Shown here in pieces: positions 43,956 to 64,000 of a stretch of DNA of 64,000 bases (within the stretch, counting starts at the first letter, position 1; each line of letters starts with the position of its first letter). Location: contig CM075853.1 in NCBI GenBank assembly GCA_037975125.1, positions 35,547,113-35,611,112 on the forward strand, given 5' to 3'. The notes beneath the pieces were generated by a model. It ran no database searches, was not told where the DNA came from, and saw only the letters and a list, made by a program, of their open reading frames with translations. Position numbers and translations under genes: made by a program. The stretch is from Latrodectus hesperus. Taxonomy: Eukaryota > Arthropoda > Arachnida > Araneae > Theridiidae.

Positions 43956-44845
43956 AAAACGACCACATAAACTCTGCACAGCTAGATTCCTCGTTGGGAG
44001 TACATCAAAGCTGACTAAAGAAGCGTTCCTGTGGTTGACCAGAAAAATACGAAAAATGTATGCCATCACTTCGGGTGCAAGAAAAAATACTTTATTGAAC
44101 ATATCAACAGCAGCATATGCACAATTTAAATCAGATGTTTAAAATGTATGCCTTGAATGTCAAGGCAGGCTTGAGCATGCCGTGGAATGGCTGTCATCAC
44201 AAGTTGCAGCATCGTGGGGTTCATCAAAGTATTAGAAGCGTGCAGACGAGCTACTAAGTCCGTTGGTGTTGGCACTACGTCTCGATACACCAGTTCCTTG
44301 AGATGGCCTCATATGAAAAAATTCAACGGTGTAAGATAGAACCGGACCCACACGTCCGATCCAGTGGCCGGGATATTCCGTATCCAGCCAACCACGTACA
44401 AGAGCACAGAAATACGCCGGAGCCCTATCATGCTGGAACCAAAGATATTTCCATTACATCGGCCTTACATCAAGCACATGTCGTACTAGTCACCAATGGA
44501 ATACCTGGCCACCATACGAAGAGTACCGATAGCTGCAAGAAGCAGCCTTTTAAATACCAGTTTAACGACGGCTTAAAGTCATTCCATGGCTCTCAGGCGT
44601 GCATGACGCAATATGCGCGACGAACGTTTTAAACATTATCGTCTGGAAAGATATACAAATTCTGTTGTTCATATGTCCAATAAAGTGTTTTTTTCTTATA
44701 CCGGAAGTGAAGCCATACTTTAATTTTCGTATTTGTCTCGTAAACTATGGATCGTACAGGAACGCTTCTTTGGGCAGTTTTTATGTACTCCCAACCAGGA
44801 ATCTAGCTGTGCAGAGTTTATGCGGTCGTTTTGAGTCACCCGGCA
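43956..44845 (-). mobile_element. Tc1/mariner-superfamily transposon with long terminal inverted repeats
   Basis: The left repeat (43956 to about 44110) and right repeat (about 44663-44845) are inverted copies. Shared blocks include CTAGCTGTGCAGAGTTTATG with GGTCGTTTT, GTACTCCCAACNAGGAATCT, CAGGAACGCTTCTTT and CAATAAAGTNTTTTTTCTT. On the right the terminus extends to GAGTCACCCGGCA, next to TA at 44847-44848; the left lacks the last few bases of that end. At ~890 bp it is internally deleted. The inverted repeats are unusually long (~150-180 bp) for the superfamily. The right end touches a (TA)n tract, fitting TA target preference. Confidence 0.82.
44131..44640 (-). pseudogene. mariner-like DDE transposase, C-terminal half, broken
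   Basis: On minus the reading WFQHDRAPAYFCALVRGWLD with TEYPGHWIGR carries the region of the second catalytic Asp. After a deletion of about 20 bp that removes the expected SPDLNPL-type segment and shifts frame, the sequence resumes in another frame and ends VMTAIPRHAQACLDIQGIHF, stop TGA at 44131-44133. The N-terminal DNA-binding part is missing. The domain lies between the long inverted repeats and reads from the right one. An overlapping plus-strand frame of 109 codons (44303-44632) is its antisense shadow. Confidence 0.85.
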
Positions 44846-44846
44846 T

Positions 44847-47100
<2,254 letters not shown>

Positions 47101-47480
47101 TTGCTATATATACGGTCTGCGAGTATGAAGAAAATAGCTGTATTGACAATAAAGGGGAAATTTTTCCCTAATAGGGAAAACGGTTATTTCCTTTTCCCTC
47201 TCCAGTACCTCATCTTCCCAGGACTTCGGCTGGAGCGAAACCAGTAAGGCACACTCCTGCATCACTGGAAGTGCACTGTTATTCCTTGCTTGTACAGAAG
47301 ATATTTTAAGCAGTCGTAAGGTCATAAATTTATTGATTTCTTCATTAAAGTGTTTGTGACTGATTTTGAAAGAAAATATTCAGAATAAATGTCGGATATT
47401 TTTTGGAATCCTGATTTTGTCATTAATATTTATTTGAATGTTGGAGGAAAGTAGAAAGTTAAGTGATCATTCTTGGAGGT
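47101..47480. other. G/C-richer patch with dyad; possible exon or control region
   Basis: TTTTCCCTA (47162-47170) and TAGGGAAAA (47172-47180) form a 9-bp inverted repeat. On plus, CTTTTCCCTCTCCAG (47191-47205) resembles a splice acceptor and CCAGTAAGG (47241-47249) a weak donor. On minus, a 73-codon frame (47104-47325) with the reading EVLEREKEITVFPI has mixed, protein-like composition but no recognised family. Confidence 0.3.
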
Positions 47481-47861
47481 AAGGTTTCGGATTTGATTTT
47501 AATTCTTAATTTGTAATAAAGACGTAATTCAAATTGATTTGAAAAATTATATATTTGAAAACTTATATGTATCAAACTTAATATTTGTCAGGTATATAAT
47601 TGAAATTTATTTCATAATAAAGTCTTAACTATCATAAAAATATTCGATATTATAAATTTATCAAATTATTAAATTTAAAGTGATTCGTACAATCTGAATT
47701 ATTTGTTCTCTACATAACCTCTGTTTTTTTACCATTCTTAACTTTATTAAGATTTTTTATGTATTTAAATGAAGTAACTTCTTTGTTGGTGTCGAAAACT
47801 TGAAAGAATGTTATTCCAGTTTGAATTGTGCAAGTTAAAATAATATAAAGTTATAAAAGTT

Positions 47862-51901
<4,040 letters not shown>

Positions 51902-52191
51902 TCATAATAATTAATCAAATATTAAACTCCATTTTCTTACTTAAGTGGCAAAATGGAACCTTTCACTTTATTTTAGAAAAAAAATGCATGTTAAAATATC
52001 AAAAGAAAAGAAATTTTAAAAAAATGAGATTTTTTTAATATTATTTGGAAAAATTAAATATTTTTTATCAAAAACTATTGATTAAGAGATTAAAACCTGC
52101 AACAAGAAGTATTATTTAAGTTATGCATAAGATGAATGACAAAATAATCTGTCACAGTTAACACAAAAAAAGGTGATCATTGCCTAATAGA

Positions 52192-52396
52192 GATTTTTTG
52201 CTAGGTTTCGTTTGTTTGTCGCTCAATGGTCATATTTTGCACACGAGGGCTAATCAGACCGGGAGCTATGGCTTAAAGTGGATTCCGAACCACTACAAAC
52301 ATCCATGCCCAAGGTGGGATTCGAACCCACGAACTGTTGAACCAAAGGCAAGAGCGCTAACCATTCGGCTGCCAGCTCGGCGATTTTTTGCTAGGT
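52192..52396 (-). mobile_element. young tRNA-derived SINE with perfect 15-bp target-site duplication
   Basis: The body is 52207-52381 on minus, flanked by identical GATTTTTTGCTAGGT at 52192-52206 and 52382-52396. The B-box is at 52317-52327 (GGTTCGAATCC on minus) and the A-box at 52361-52374. The tail at the left is a short CAAACAAACGAA. The body is nearly the same as the copy at 2532-2720, with only a few differences (for example GGGAGCTATGG for GGGGCTTACGG). The perfect duplication and intact internal promoter make it the best candidate for a recently active copy. A 78-codon plus frame across it (PRWDSNPRT reading) is antisense SINE, not a gene. Confidence 0.93.
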
Positions 52397-52669
52397 ACCT
52401 TCTTCGTAGAACGTGATATATTATTGAGTTAAATTATCTTAAATAATAACTCATGCATGTAATTTATACATTAATTTTTCCAGTTGCTTACTAATAATAC
52501 GTGCTTGTTTATTATAAACTATTTTTATTGTTAAATATAATCGGTAATGGTATTCTAAATTATAAAAACTATTTATTTCAAAAACTTGAACTTTGCGAAA
52601 TATGAAGGTTTTATATATGAGACCTACACGCCATCTACTGTGCTACAGAGGCCCCAAGTTTAATATAAT
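52397..52669. other. spacer between two SINEs
   Basis: Ordinary A/T-rich DNA, with a more mixed patch (ACACGCCATCTACTGTGCTA) at 52626-52645. No gene seen. Confidence 0.55.
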
Positions 52670-53068
52670 AAAAATAAAGAAAAGTCTCTGGTAGCCTAGC
52701 AGCAAAGGCGACAGCCTTCTGTCCGGAAGGGCTATTCCCAATGCTGCCAAAGATCCATCGAATACATACAATATATGTGCTTGCTAAATCTGTGAAATCG
52801 GAAATTTTGTGGTCGATCGTTGAGCAGTTACCATGCGTAATTGTCTGGAAAAAGTATCCTCCTCCACCGGGTCAAAGTCAAAATTAAACAAGTGGATTCT
52901 CAGGCGGTGCCATCTATCGGAAGAGTCTTAAAGCAAATATGTGCTTCCAGCCTCGTGGTGCTCTGATTAAACGAAAAACTCACCCTTCTGACTTATTTAC
53001 TGTCAGCTAGTGGGCTTGGCTTGTACAAGTGTCATAAGTAACAACAATTCTACAACAAAAATAACGAA
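52670..53068 (+). mobile_element. second SINE family with tRNA-like head, shared 3' domain
   Basis: The body is about 52682-53056. The head GGTAGCCTAGCAGCAAAGGC (about 52690-52709) fits a tRNA A-box, and GGGCTATTCCCAATGCTGCC (about 52727-52746) sits where the B-box belongs but is degraded. A ~200-bp body follows. The 3' part (52952-53050) carries GTGCTCTGATTAAACGAAAA, then GGGCTTGGCTTGTACAAGTG and TCATAAGTAACAACAATTC. This matches the 3' part of the 39-kb element in order. Possible imperfect flanking repeat: AAAAATAAAGAA / AAAAATAACGAA, though both are low complexity. Confidence 0.75.
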
Positions 53069-53078
53069 TACGATTTAG

Positions 53079-55247
<2,169 letters not shown>

Positions 55248-55299
<52 letters not shown>
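55248..55299. repeat. (TA)n microsatellite
   Basis: About 52 bp of TA, the shortest of the main tracts. Confidence 0.95.
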
Positions 55300-55303
<4 letters not shown>

Positions 55304-58300
55304 ACGCAAATTGAGATTTCAAATTCTGAAGTCATTTGCAACATCATTTTATTGTTTTACAGTTTAAATAAACAAATCTGCCCAATTCTTCGAAGGAATT
55401 CGTATTCTTTTAAGAATAAGAAACTTTTCACAAGTTTGGGAAAAATATTTTCTTTTTCACCGTCTAAAACTTGCTGCGAAGACTATTCAGTGAAAGTAAA
55501 GCATTCCAATTCAAACTCCGTGTAATCTTAAGTTTTCCTTTTTCATCTCAAACTCTGACGAGATAAAAAAAGGCAATTTTTCTATTGAATTCTTTCAAAT
55601 TCTCCATAGAACTTTATGGAAGAAGAAAATGAGACTTGCTCTTTCATTTTACACCTGAGGAGTTCTATTTTTATTGTGGATACTTTAATAATTGGCAGGT
55701 AAAAAATTCATCAGGTAATTTGCATCACAACGTATGCGTTTAATGTACATTTTATTATTTTGCATTTCAAATTACCAAATTAATCTTTTATTATAGTAAA
55801 ACATGATCTTTTTAAAATATTATTTTTTTGTGAAAAATATTTAGTATTCATGATTTAATTTATCTAGTGAATATGTCTTAGAAAATTAATTTTCATTTTC
55901 CTTAACAAATCCAGAAATCATTCTTTTTAATATTTTATAGTAATACTATTTCATTAAAATAATGTGAGAAAGATTGAAATGAAATTTTTAGACTAAGTTA
56001 TCAATCTTATAAATTTCAGTTTAAAATTTACGCATCAAAAGTTCTAATTATTTTTCCATTTTGGAAAATTTATTTACACTTTCAGAAGAGTATTTTTGGC
56101 TTAACTTTAAGCACATTTGTTAGCATATTTAAGGGATTTTTCACACTATACATAAACGTTCTATAAGCTAAAATGGAATATTTTGTTTCATTCAAAACAA
56201 AATAAATATGGTTTCTACCGTGGGTTTTGAATATGGTTTCTTAGGTAAAATAAAGAAACTTAAAAATATAATAAGTTATTTTCCTTTTAAGTATTTATTA
56301 TATGCATAAATATATGATAGTAGGTTGCTACGAATTGCATTTATAAACGTTTCTACTATTTCTCAAATATTTTAAATATTACTTTTAATTTTATGTTAGA
56401 ATAAAATTAAATATATTATTTTATCTTGATACTCTCTTAAATAAAATAAAATTTTAATTATTGGTTGTACATGACAGCTTTGACCTATAAATAGCTTTAT
56501 ATCAGGTATGTAAATAGAATGTAAAAATAATAGCAAAACTACACTACACATATATTTGACTATGTTAAGCTTTTTTAACTAAGGATGATAAATTATTTTA
56601 AAACTAGTAGAAATAAATTTTATTTCGTTAATATTATCTCAAAACATTATAATTAATTTAATTTATTTTTCGATATTTAGATTCTTAAATATTCTAGGCT
56701 AATGAATGTTATTTATATGTTAAGTGTCAGATCAAATGTTAAGGGTGTTGATCTTAGTTTACTCTTTAAATATCAACACACTTAACATTTCTAATTTTAT
56801 GTAAAATTTCCTGTTTAGTTTTTACATGATATTTTTAAATTTTTATTAATTCATCTTATCACACTTTCTTCTTATTATTATAAGATTATTTAACACCTTC
56901 AACTACTGTGCATTTTAATACAATTGGGAATCTAGTTTTTACATGAGTTTCATTGTAAAAAATTAGTATGCTTGCTCAATTTGTAATTAAGGTGTTTGAA
57001 AGCTGAAAAAACTCTCAAATAAGAATAAACTTTTTTCATATTTGTTATTGTAATAAAAAAATTAGAATAAATAAAATTAGTTATATTAAGATTAAAGACA
57101 TTTTTAAATGGTAATAAAAATTATGAGAAATTTTCATTAAATATGACTCAAAACATGCTATAAGTAAAACAAAAGTTAGTAAATACTGTTATTCAATTTT
57201 TCTTCACTGTTTTAAAATTAGAAACCTCTAGGGGGTATTAACACTCCAATCAAAAAATACAATTCATTATTACTTTTTATAAAAAATTAAGTAAACTTCT
57301 TCCATATTTCAATTATTTCCTTAACTACTACATATTATTTTAGGTTTTTCTATTTATTTTTTCAGAAATTCTCAATACTATGTTTACAAAAATTTTAATC
57401 TAAGAATTACTTAAAGGGAAAAATCAATTTGAAAAATACATGTTTCGATAAAGAAAGTAAGTTTTACATTACATAATGAAAATTTTCTCAAGATCTTAAT
57501 AAACATTTTTGCTATATGTTTTCTTACAAAACTAAAAGTCTGTTTTTTAGTTTCAATTTTAATAAATCAAGTGTTGTATCTATCTACAATATAACACCAG
57601 TTTCTTCGTTTAGGTTGTCACGCATATCATGTAATAAATAAAAGCGTTCTTTTCATTTTTTCCTTCCTTGGGATGTGATAGAACTCTTCGGTGAGTGAGT
57701 ATCGATACGTATAAGATTATTTCTGGATGAAGGAATCTTATATTGTTACCCTAGTATGGGTAAATTGCATACTTTCTTTTCACTTTCTTATTTAAAATGT
57801 TTTTGCTGTTAAAGGAAAGAAAAACATAATTTATTCCGTAATGATACATTCCTGCTGCGTGCATTGCTTTTCCAGTCTTCTTAGTTACTTTTTTTCATAT
57901 ATTTATTAATTTTTTTTATATTGAAAGGAAACTACAGCCATCTATTTTTTCCAAAAAAGGAATATTTTTGCAAAGAAAATAAACAATGTAATGTTTTTAA
58001 TTCGATGAAAGAGAGTAATTTTGCTAAATACTAGAAACTTATTTTAAATATTATCATTATCAAACAAAGAATATTTACCATGTTTTGATCCTACTATGTT
58101 ATCGTATCAGTAGCTAAACTGTAAGAGCGAAACAGTGTTGTAGGCAAAATAAAATATAAGATCCATGTTTAAATAAGCAATAATAATGAGATTCTTTTGA
58201 TAGAAAAAGAAGCAAAAACGCATTTTAATGACATATAAGAATGTAAATATATTTGGGAATAAGATTGATCAGCAAAGAGCTTCATTAATGACAATGAAAA

Positions 58301-59125
58301 CCGTTTTATGAAAACATTCATTTAAACACAAGTTTTATTTCAAGAAATAAATCTACAATGTATAAATTTGTTGTAACTAATAGCTTCTGTATATACAGCA
58401 AACATATTTATTTCTCACCTACTTAGTAATGCTAACAAATTTTCATTCCGAAGAAATAACATTTTCTATATTTTTCTACATTTATTTGTGTGTTTATCAT
58501 CTATATTGAATACAATCATATTGTATGTATATATTAACAACATTTAATTAACCGCTACAAATATTGCTACTTATTTAACTCTAAATGAAAAATAATTTTG
58601 TATCCTCAATGTATATATTAATATTTTATTATGTGTGTAAAATGAATTTAATTGGAAATAGAAGGAATGCTTATAGTTTGGAGGAACACATGTTATGACA
58701 ATAACCTAATATCATCTTTTTTGAGATTTTATTACGATATTTCTAATGAAGAAATTTAAATAGAAATGTAAAGTTAGAATAAGAAAACTATAATAAAAAT
58801 AGATTGTCATAATCCTCGTAAAAAGAGATTTTAACGTTATTAGAACATTAAAGAAACGAATAAATCCATTGTAAGATAATATATGTTATATTTTTGTAAT
58901 GATAAAGATAATATGCTGATAATTAGAGTTATAAAATTTAAAATTATTGTATATTTGATGTAATACACAAAGAGTTCTTGAACATTTGGCTAAATTTTAA
59001 AGTGTTTAATTCACATTTATACAATATGTTACATTTGATTGTGATAATGTTATATACTTAACGGTGGAATTTGTATCAAGTTTAATCATACAATTTAAAA
59101 GCCCTAATTAAAGTATAATAATTTT
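55300..59125. other. A/T-rich DNA without recognisable gene
   Basis: A mildly less A/T-rich patch at 55380-55680 and another at 57590-57760 (with GGTGAGTGAGT, a donor-like word, near 57691) hold no recognisable coding sequence. One hairpin at 56734-56790 is listed separately. Confidence 0.55.
56734..56790. repeat. 19-bp hairpin
   Basis: AAATGTTAAGGGTGTTGAT (56734-56752) pairs with 56772-56790 at 18 of 19 positions across a 19-nt loop. GTTAAGTGT also occurs just upstream (56719-56727), so the arm word is present three times. Confidence 0.8.
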
Positions 59126-59232
59126 TTTCACAGACACATAAATTTTACTTTTGTGTCTGTGAAATTTATTTCACAGACACGTTTTTTTAAGCAATATAAA
59201 TATTCATTTATATTGTTTAAAAAAACGTGTCT
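59126..59232. repeat. two adjacent strong hairpins sharing a CAGACAC word
   Basis: Hairpin 1: TTTCACAGACACA (59126-59138) pairs perfectly with 59152-59164. Hairpin 2: arms 59175-59201 and 59206-59232 pair over 27 positions with one G-T wobble and a 4-nt loop. TTTCACAGACAC or its complement occurs in both, so the second may have arisen by copying part of the first. The word composition is mixed enough to make chance unlikely. Confidence 0.88.
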
Positions 59233-59364
59233 TCTCACAATGTATACAGTATTATCAAAGTTTTAGCATCAGTATTCTCTTGTATTTGACCAGACAGCAT
59301 ACATAATGCTAACTTTTCAGCAGCTTTCATCAAATGTAAAATTTAAGCATGAACATATAATGCT

Positions 59365-59523
59365 AGACTAAATTAACTAACTAAACTCAGTGGCACGTAG
59401 CCCTATGGAGTCAAGGTCTTCAGTGCCCATGTATTTTGTTAATAAAGGAAGAAGGCATGAAAAGCATATGGTGGTCAGCCTAAGTTTAAACCCCCAATTA
59501 CCAATCATGTTTGGTACTTAGTT
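59365..59523. repeat. G/C-richer segment ending in tetranucleotide tail; possible SINE-like fragment
   Basis: TCAGTGGCACGTAGCCCTAT, GTCAAGGTCTTCAGTGCCCA and a CCCCCAATTACC stretch stand out from the surroundings and run directly into (TATC)n. A body followed by a simple-repeat tail is a retroposon-like layout. No second copy occurs in this window and no A/B boxes are clear. Confidence 0.35.
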
Positions 59524-62610
<3,087 letters not shown>

Positions 62611-62946
62611 GTGAGTTATCTAAGAGTGTTTCATTTGGTTTTAAGCTTAATTAGTCTGCGCAAAAGCATGAAAATTGGTGATCTTCGAGTATATAATAAA
62701 ACGTTTATTTTAGAAATAAAGGCCCCCGAAGTAGTTGTAAAAAAATTGATGAAACGTGGCAAACAGAGAGAGGCAACAACGATAAAATTTTGGAATGATG
62801 TGCATAATACAGAGCAAGAAAAGGGTTGGGTCCGTAGGTTAAAGACTACAGTGGACGGTGATACACGAAGCAATAGGTCTAGGCACAGAGTCAATAAGAA
62901 TACGAATGGCGTCCTAAGGAATGGCTCGCCATTCCCTGTCCACTAT
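62611..62946. other. unassigned DNA left of Tc1 relic, open on plus strand
   Basis: A plus-strand frame starting at 62611 stays open for 195 codons to 63198, but everything beyond about codon 112 is antisense to the Tc1 transposase. The first part (K/R-rich, with KLMKRGKQREATTIKFWNDV) has no recognisable family and may be chance or transposon-derived. Confidence 0.35.
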
Positions 62947-63870
62947 TTAGCGAAGTGTATATTCCGAAGGAGGCTGGGTCTGCAAATGGCGTCCAATCAT
63001 ATTCCAAACGTGTTCGATTGGGGAGAGATCTGGCAAGCACACTGGCCAGGGAAGCAATTGTACACCTTGCAGCTCATGTTGGCTGATGCAAGCAATGTGC
63101 GATTTGGCGTTGTCCTGCTGATAAAGATCATTGGACACCCCTTGAAAATAGGTGAGTGTCATAGACCACATAATCCACGTAAAGTTAGGCTGTCATAGTG
63201 GCATGAATATGAAGTAGAGGTGACCTGGAATCGTTCGCAATGGCGCCTCAAACCATGATGTCACTCTGTCATGAAGTGGAGCGTTCTACAATTGCTGCAA
63301 GATTGAACTTGTGTTCACGTCGACACTCATACGCGGTGACTATCACTGAAGAAATAGAAGCGTGACTCATCTGAGAAGAAGATCCTGTGCTACTCCGTAG
63401 TTCACATCGCTCACCATTCCAGACGTTGGCGTCTATTCTGTGCGATCAATGGCAGTCTTCTTAATGGATGACATGAGAGCAGGACACTAGCAATCAATCG
63501 AAGGCTAATGGTTCATATCAATATGGGAGCATCCAGGGTGCCTTGCACATGCTGCAGAGTTTCGGTAGAGGTAACTTGCGGGGCCGCCACCCCTTTCCGT
63601 CGGACACATTGATCTACTCCTGCTGACGTCACTCTGGTTGTACCGGTACACCACAATCATACCTCAGTTCCTTGTTCCAACCACCTTCAGTACTGCTGGT
63701 GTACTCTGGACATGCATCTGTCAGCTTCAATTTTCCGTAGGGACCAACCTGCCTTTCTCAGTCAGATCAACGGGTCCCTCGTAAGCTCGTCTGTGATCTG
63801 GAACTGACTCTTTCTACCTTGGCCTGGCATTCTCGGTAATTTCTGTCTTCCTTTACGACAGGAAATTCTT
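62947..63870 (-). pseudogene. Tc1-like (DD34E-type) transposase, decayed
   Basis: Read on minus in several frames. In order: PGQGRKSQ (about 63804-63827, the family's AT-hook-like GRPR-type segment), IFFSDESRFY with the first catalytic Asp (about 63350-63378), LYQQDNAKSH with the second Asp, and LLPWPVCLPDLSPIEHVWN with the catalytic Glu (63171-62947 frame). All three acidic residues are still visible. The Asp-to-Glu spacing is 32 rather than the usual 34 residues, through loss of two codons, and many stops and shifts lie between blocks. The normal C-terminus after the Glu block is missing, so the left part is truncated near 62950. No terminal inverted repeats were recognised; the right one could lie near or past the window edge. 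Confidence 0.88.
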
Positions 63871-64000
63871 TCGGTGATTATTATCCAAACAAAAATAAAT
63901 GTAATAATGTCACCCCCTCTCCCGGTTTCTCACTTTATATCCTATCCTGCGTGGTTTAGAGAGCTGCGCATTTCACATCGTTTGCATAACTCGGTAAGGT
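63871..64000. other. window end, probably transposon flank or 5' region
   Basis: More mixed composition than the rest of the window (CACCCCCTCTCCCGGTTTC and CCTATCCTGCGTGG words). It may be the 5' part of the Tc1-like element, but no terminal repeat is seen before the sequence stops. Confidence 0.35.

Noticed and set aside
44303..44632. 109-codon plus frame as a gene
   Set aside because: It is antisense to the broken mariner-like transposase between the long inverted repeats.

Overview
This is a eukaryotic, very A/T-rich, gene-poor window. It has no bacterial layout: no operons and no ribosome-binding-site-preceded reading frames. The repeat families point to an arthropod, most likely an araneomorph spider. 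They include tRNA-derived SINEs, Helitrons whose ends carry typical arthropod terminal motifs, several decayed Tc1/mariner transposons and many long (TA)n tracts. The lineage call is inference from repeat style, because no host gene is present to confirm it. I found no exon of a recognisable host protein and no intact tRNA or rRNA gene. The window reads as intergenic DNA or the inside of a very large intron.

Layout. 1-7.1 kb: A/T-rich DNA with one old and one young tRNA-derived SINE; the young one (2532-2720, 13-bp target-site duplication) sits in a G/C-richer island of unknown origin. 7.1-12.75 kb: the most structured part, four head-to-tail Helitron copies on the minus strand. They alternate between a ~1.6-kb type carrying the C-terminal part of the Helitron helicase and a ~1.05-kb type lacking it, so the real unit is a ~2.65-kb heterodimer present twice. 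Long (TA)n tracts and an inverted Helitron 5' end follow. 12.9-31.8 kb: mostly unique A/T-rich DNA with old SINE-like pieces, microsatellites, hairpins and a doubtful Harbinger-like remnant. 31.8-32.3 kb: a G/C-richer patch with an NRF1-type palindrome and a strong splice-donor match, the best candidate for a promoter or first exon. 39.1-39.6 kb: a ~400-bp SINE-like element with a 13-bp near-perfect duplication, followed by a Tc1/mariner relic. 42.7-44.85 kb: a decayed mariner transposase and then a transposon with long terminal inverted repeats. 44.8-55.3 kb: six (TA)n tracts, the longest about 420 bp, plus a second young SINE (15-bp duplication) and a third SINE sharing its 3' domain with the 39-kb element. 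59.1 kb: a strong double hairpin. 62.9-64 kb: a decayed Tc1-like transposase near the window edge.

Nothing here acts as a pathway. All recognisable coding sequence is transposon-derived and broken. The main interest is in structure: the higher-order Helitron array, the link between Helitron 5' ends and (TA)n growth, SINE module sharing, and several long near-perfect hairpins. I did not find a convincing new molecular system.
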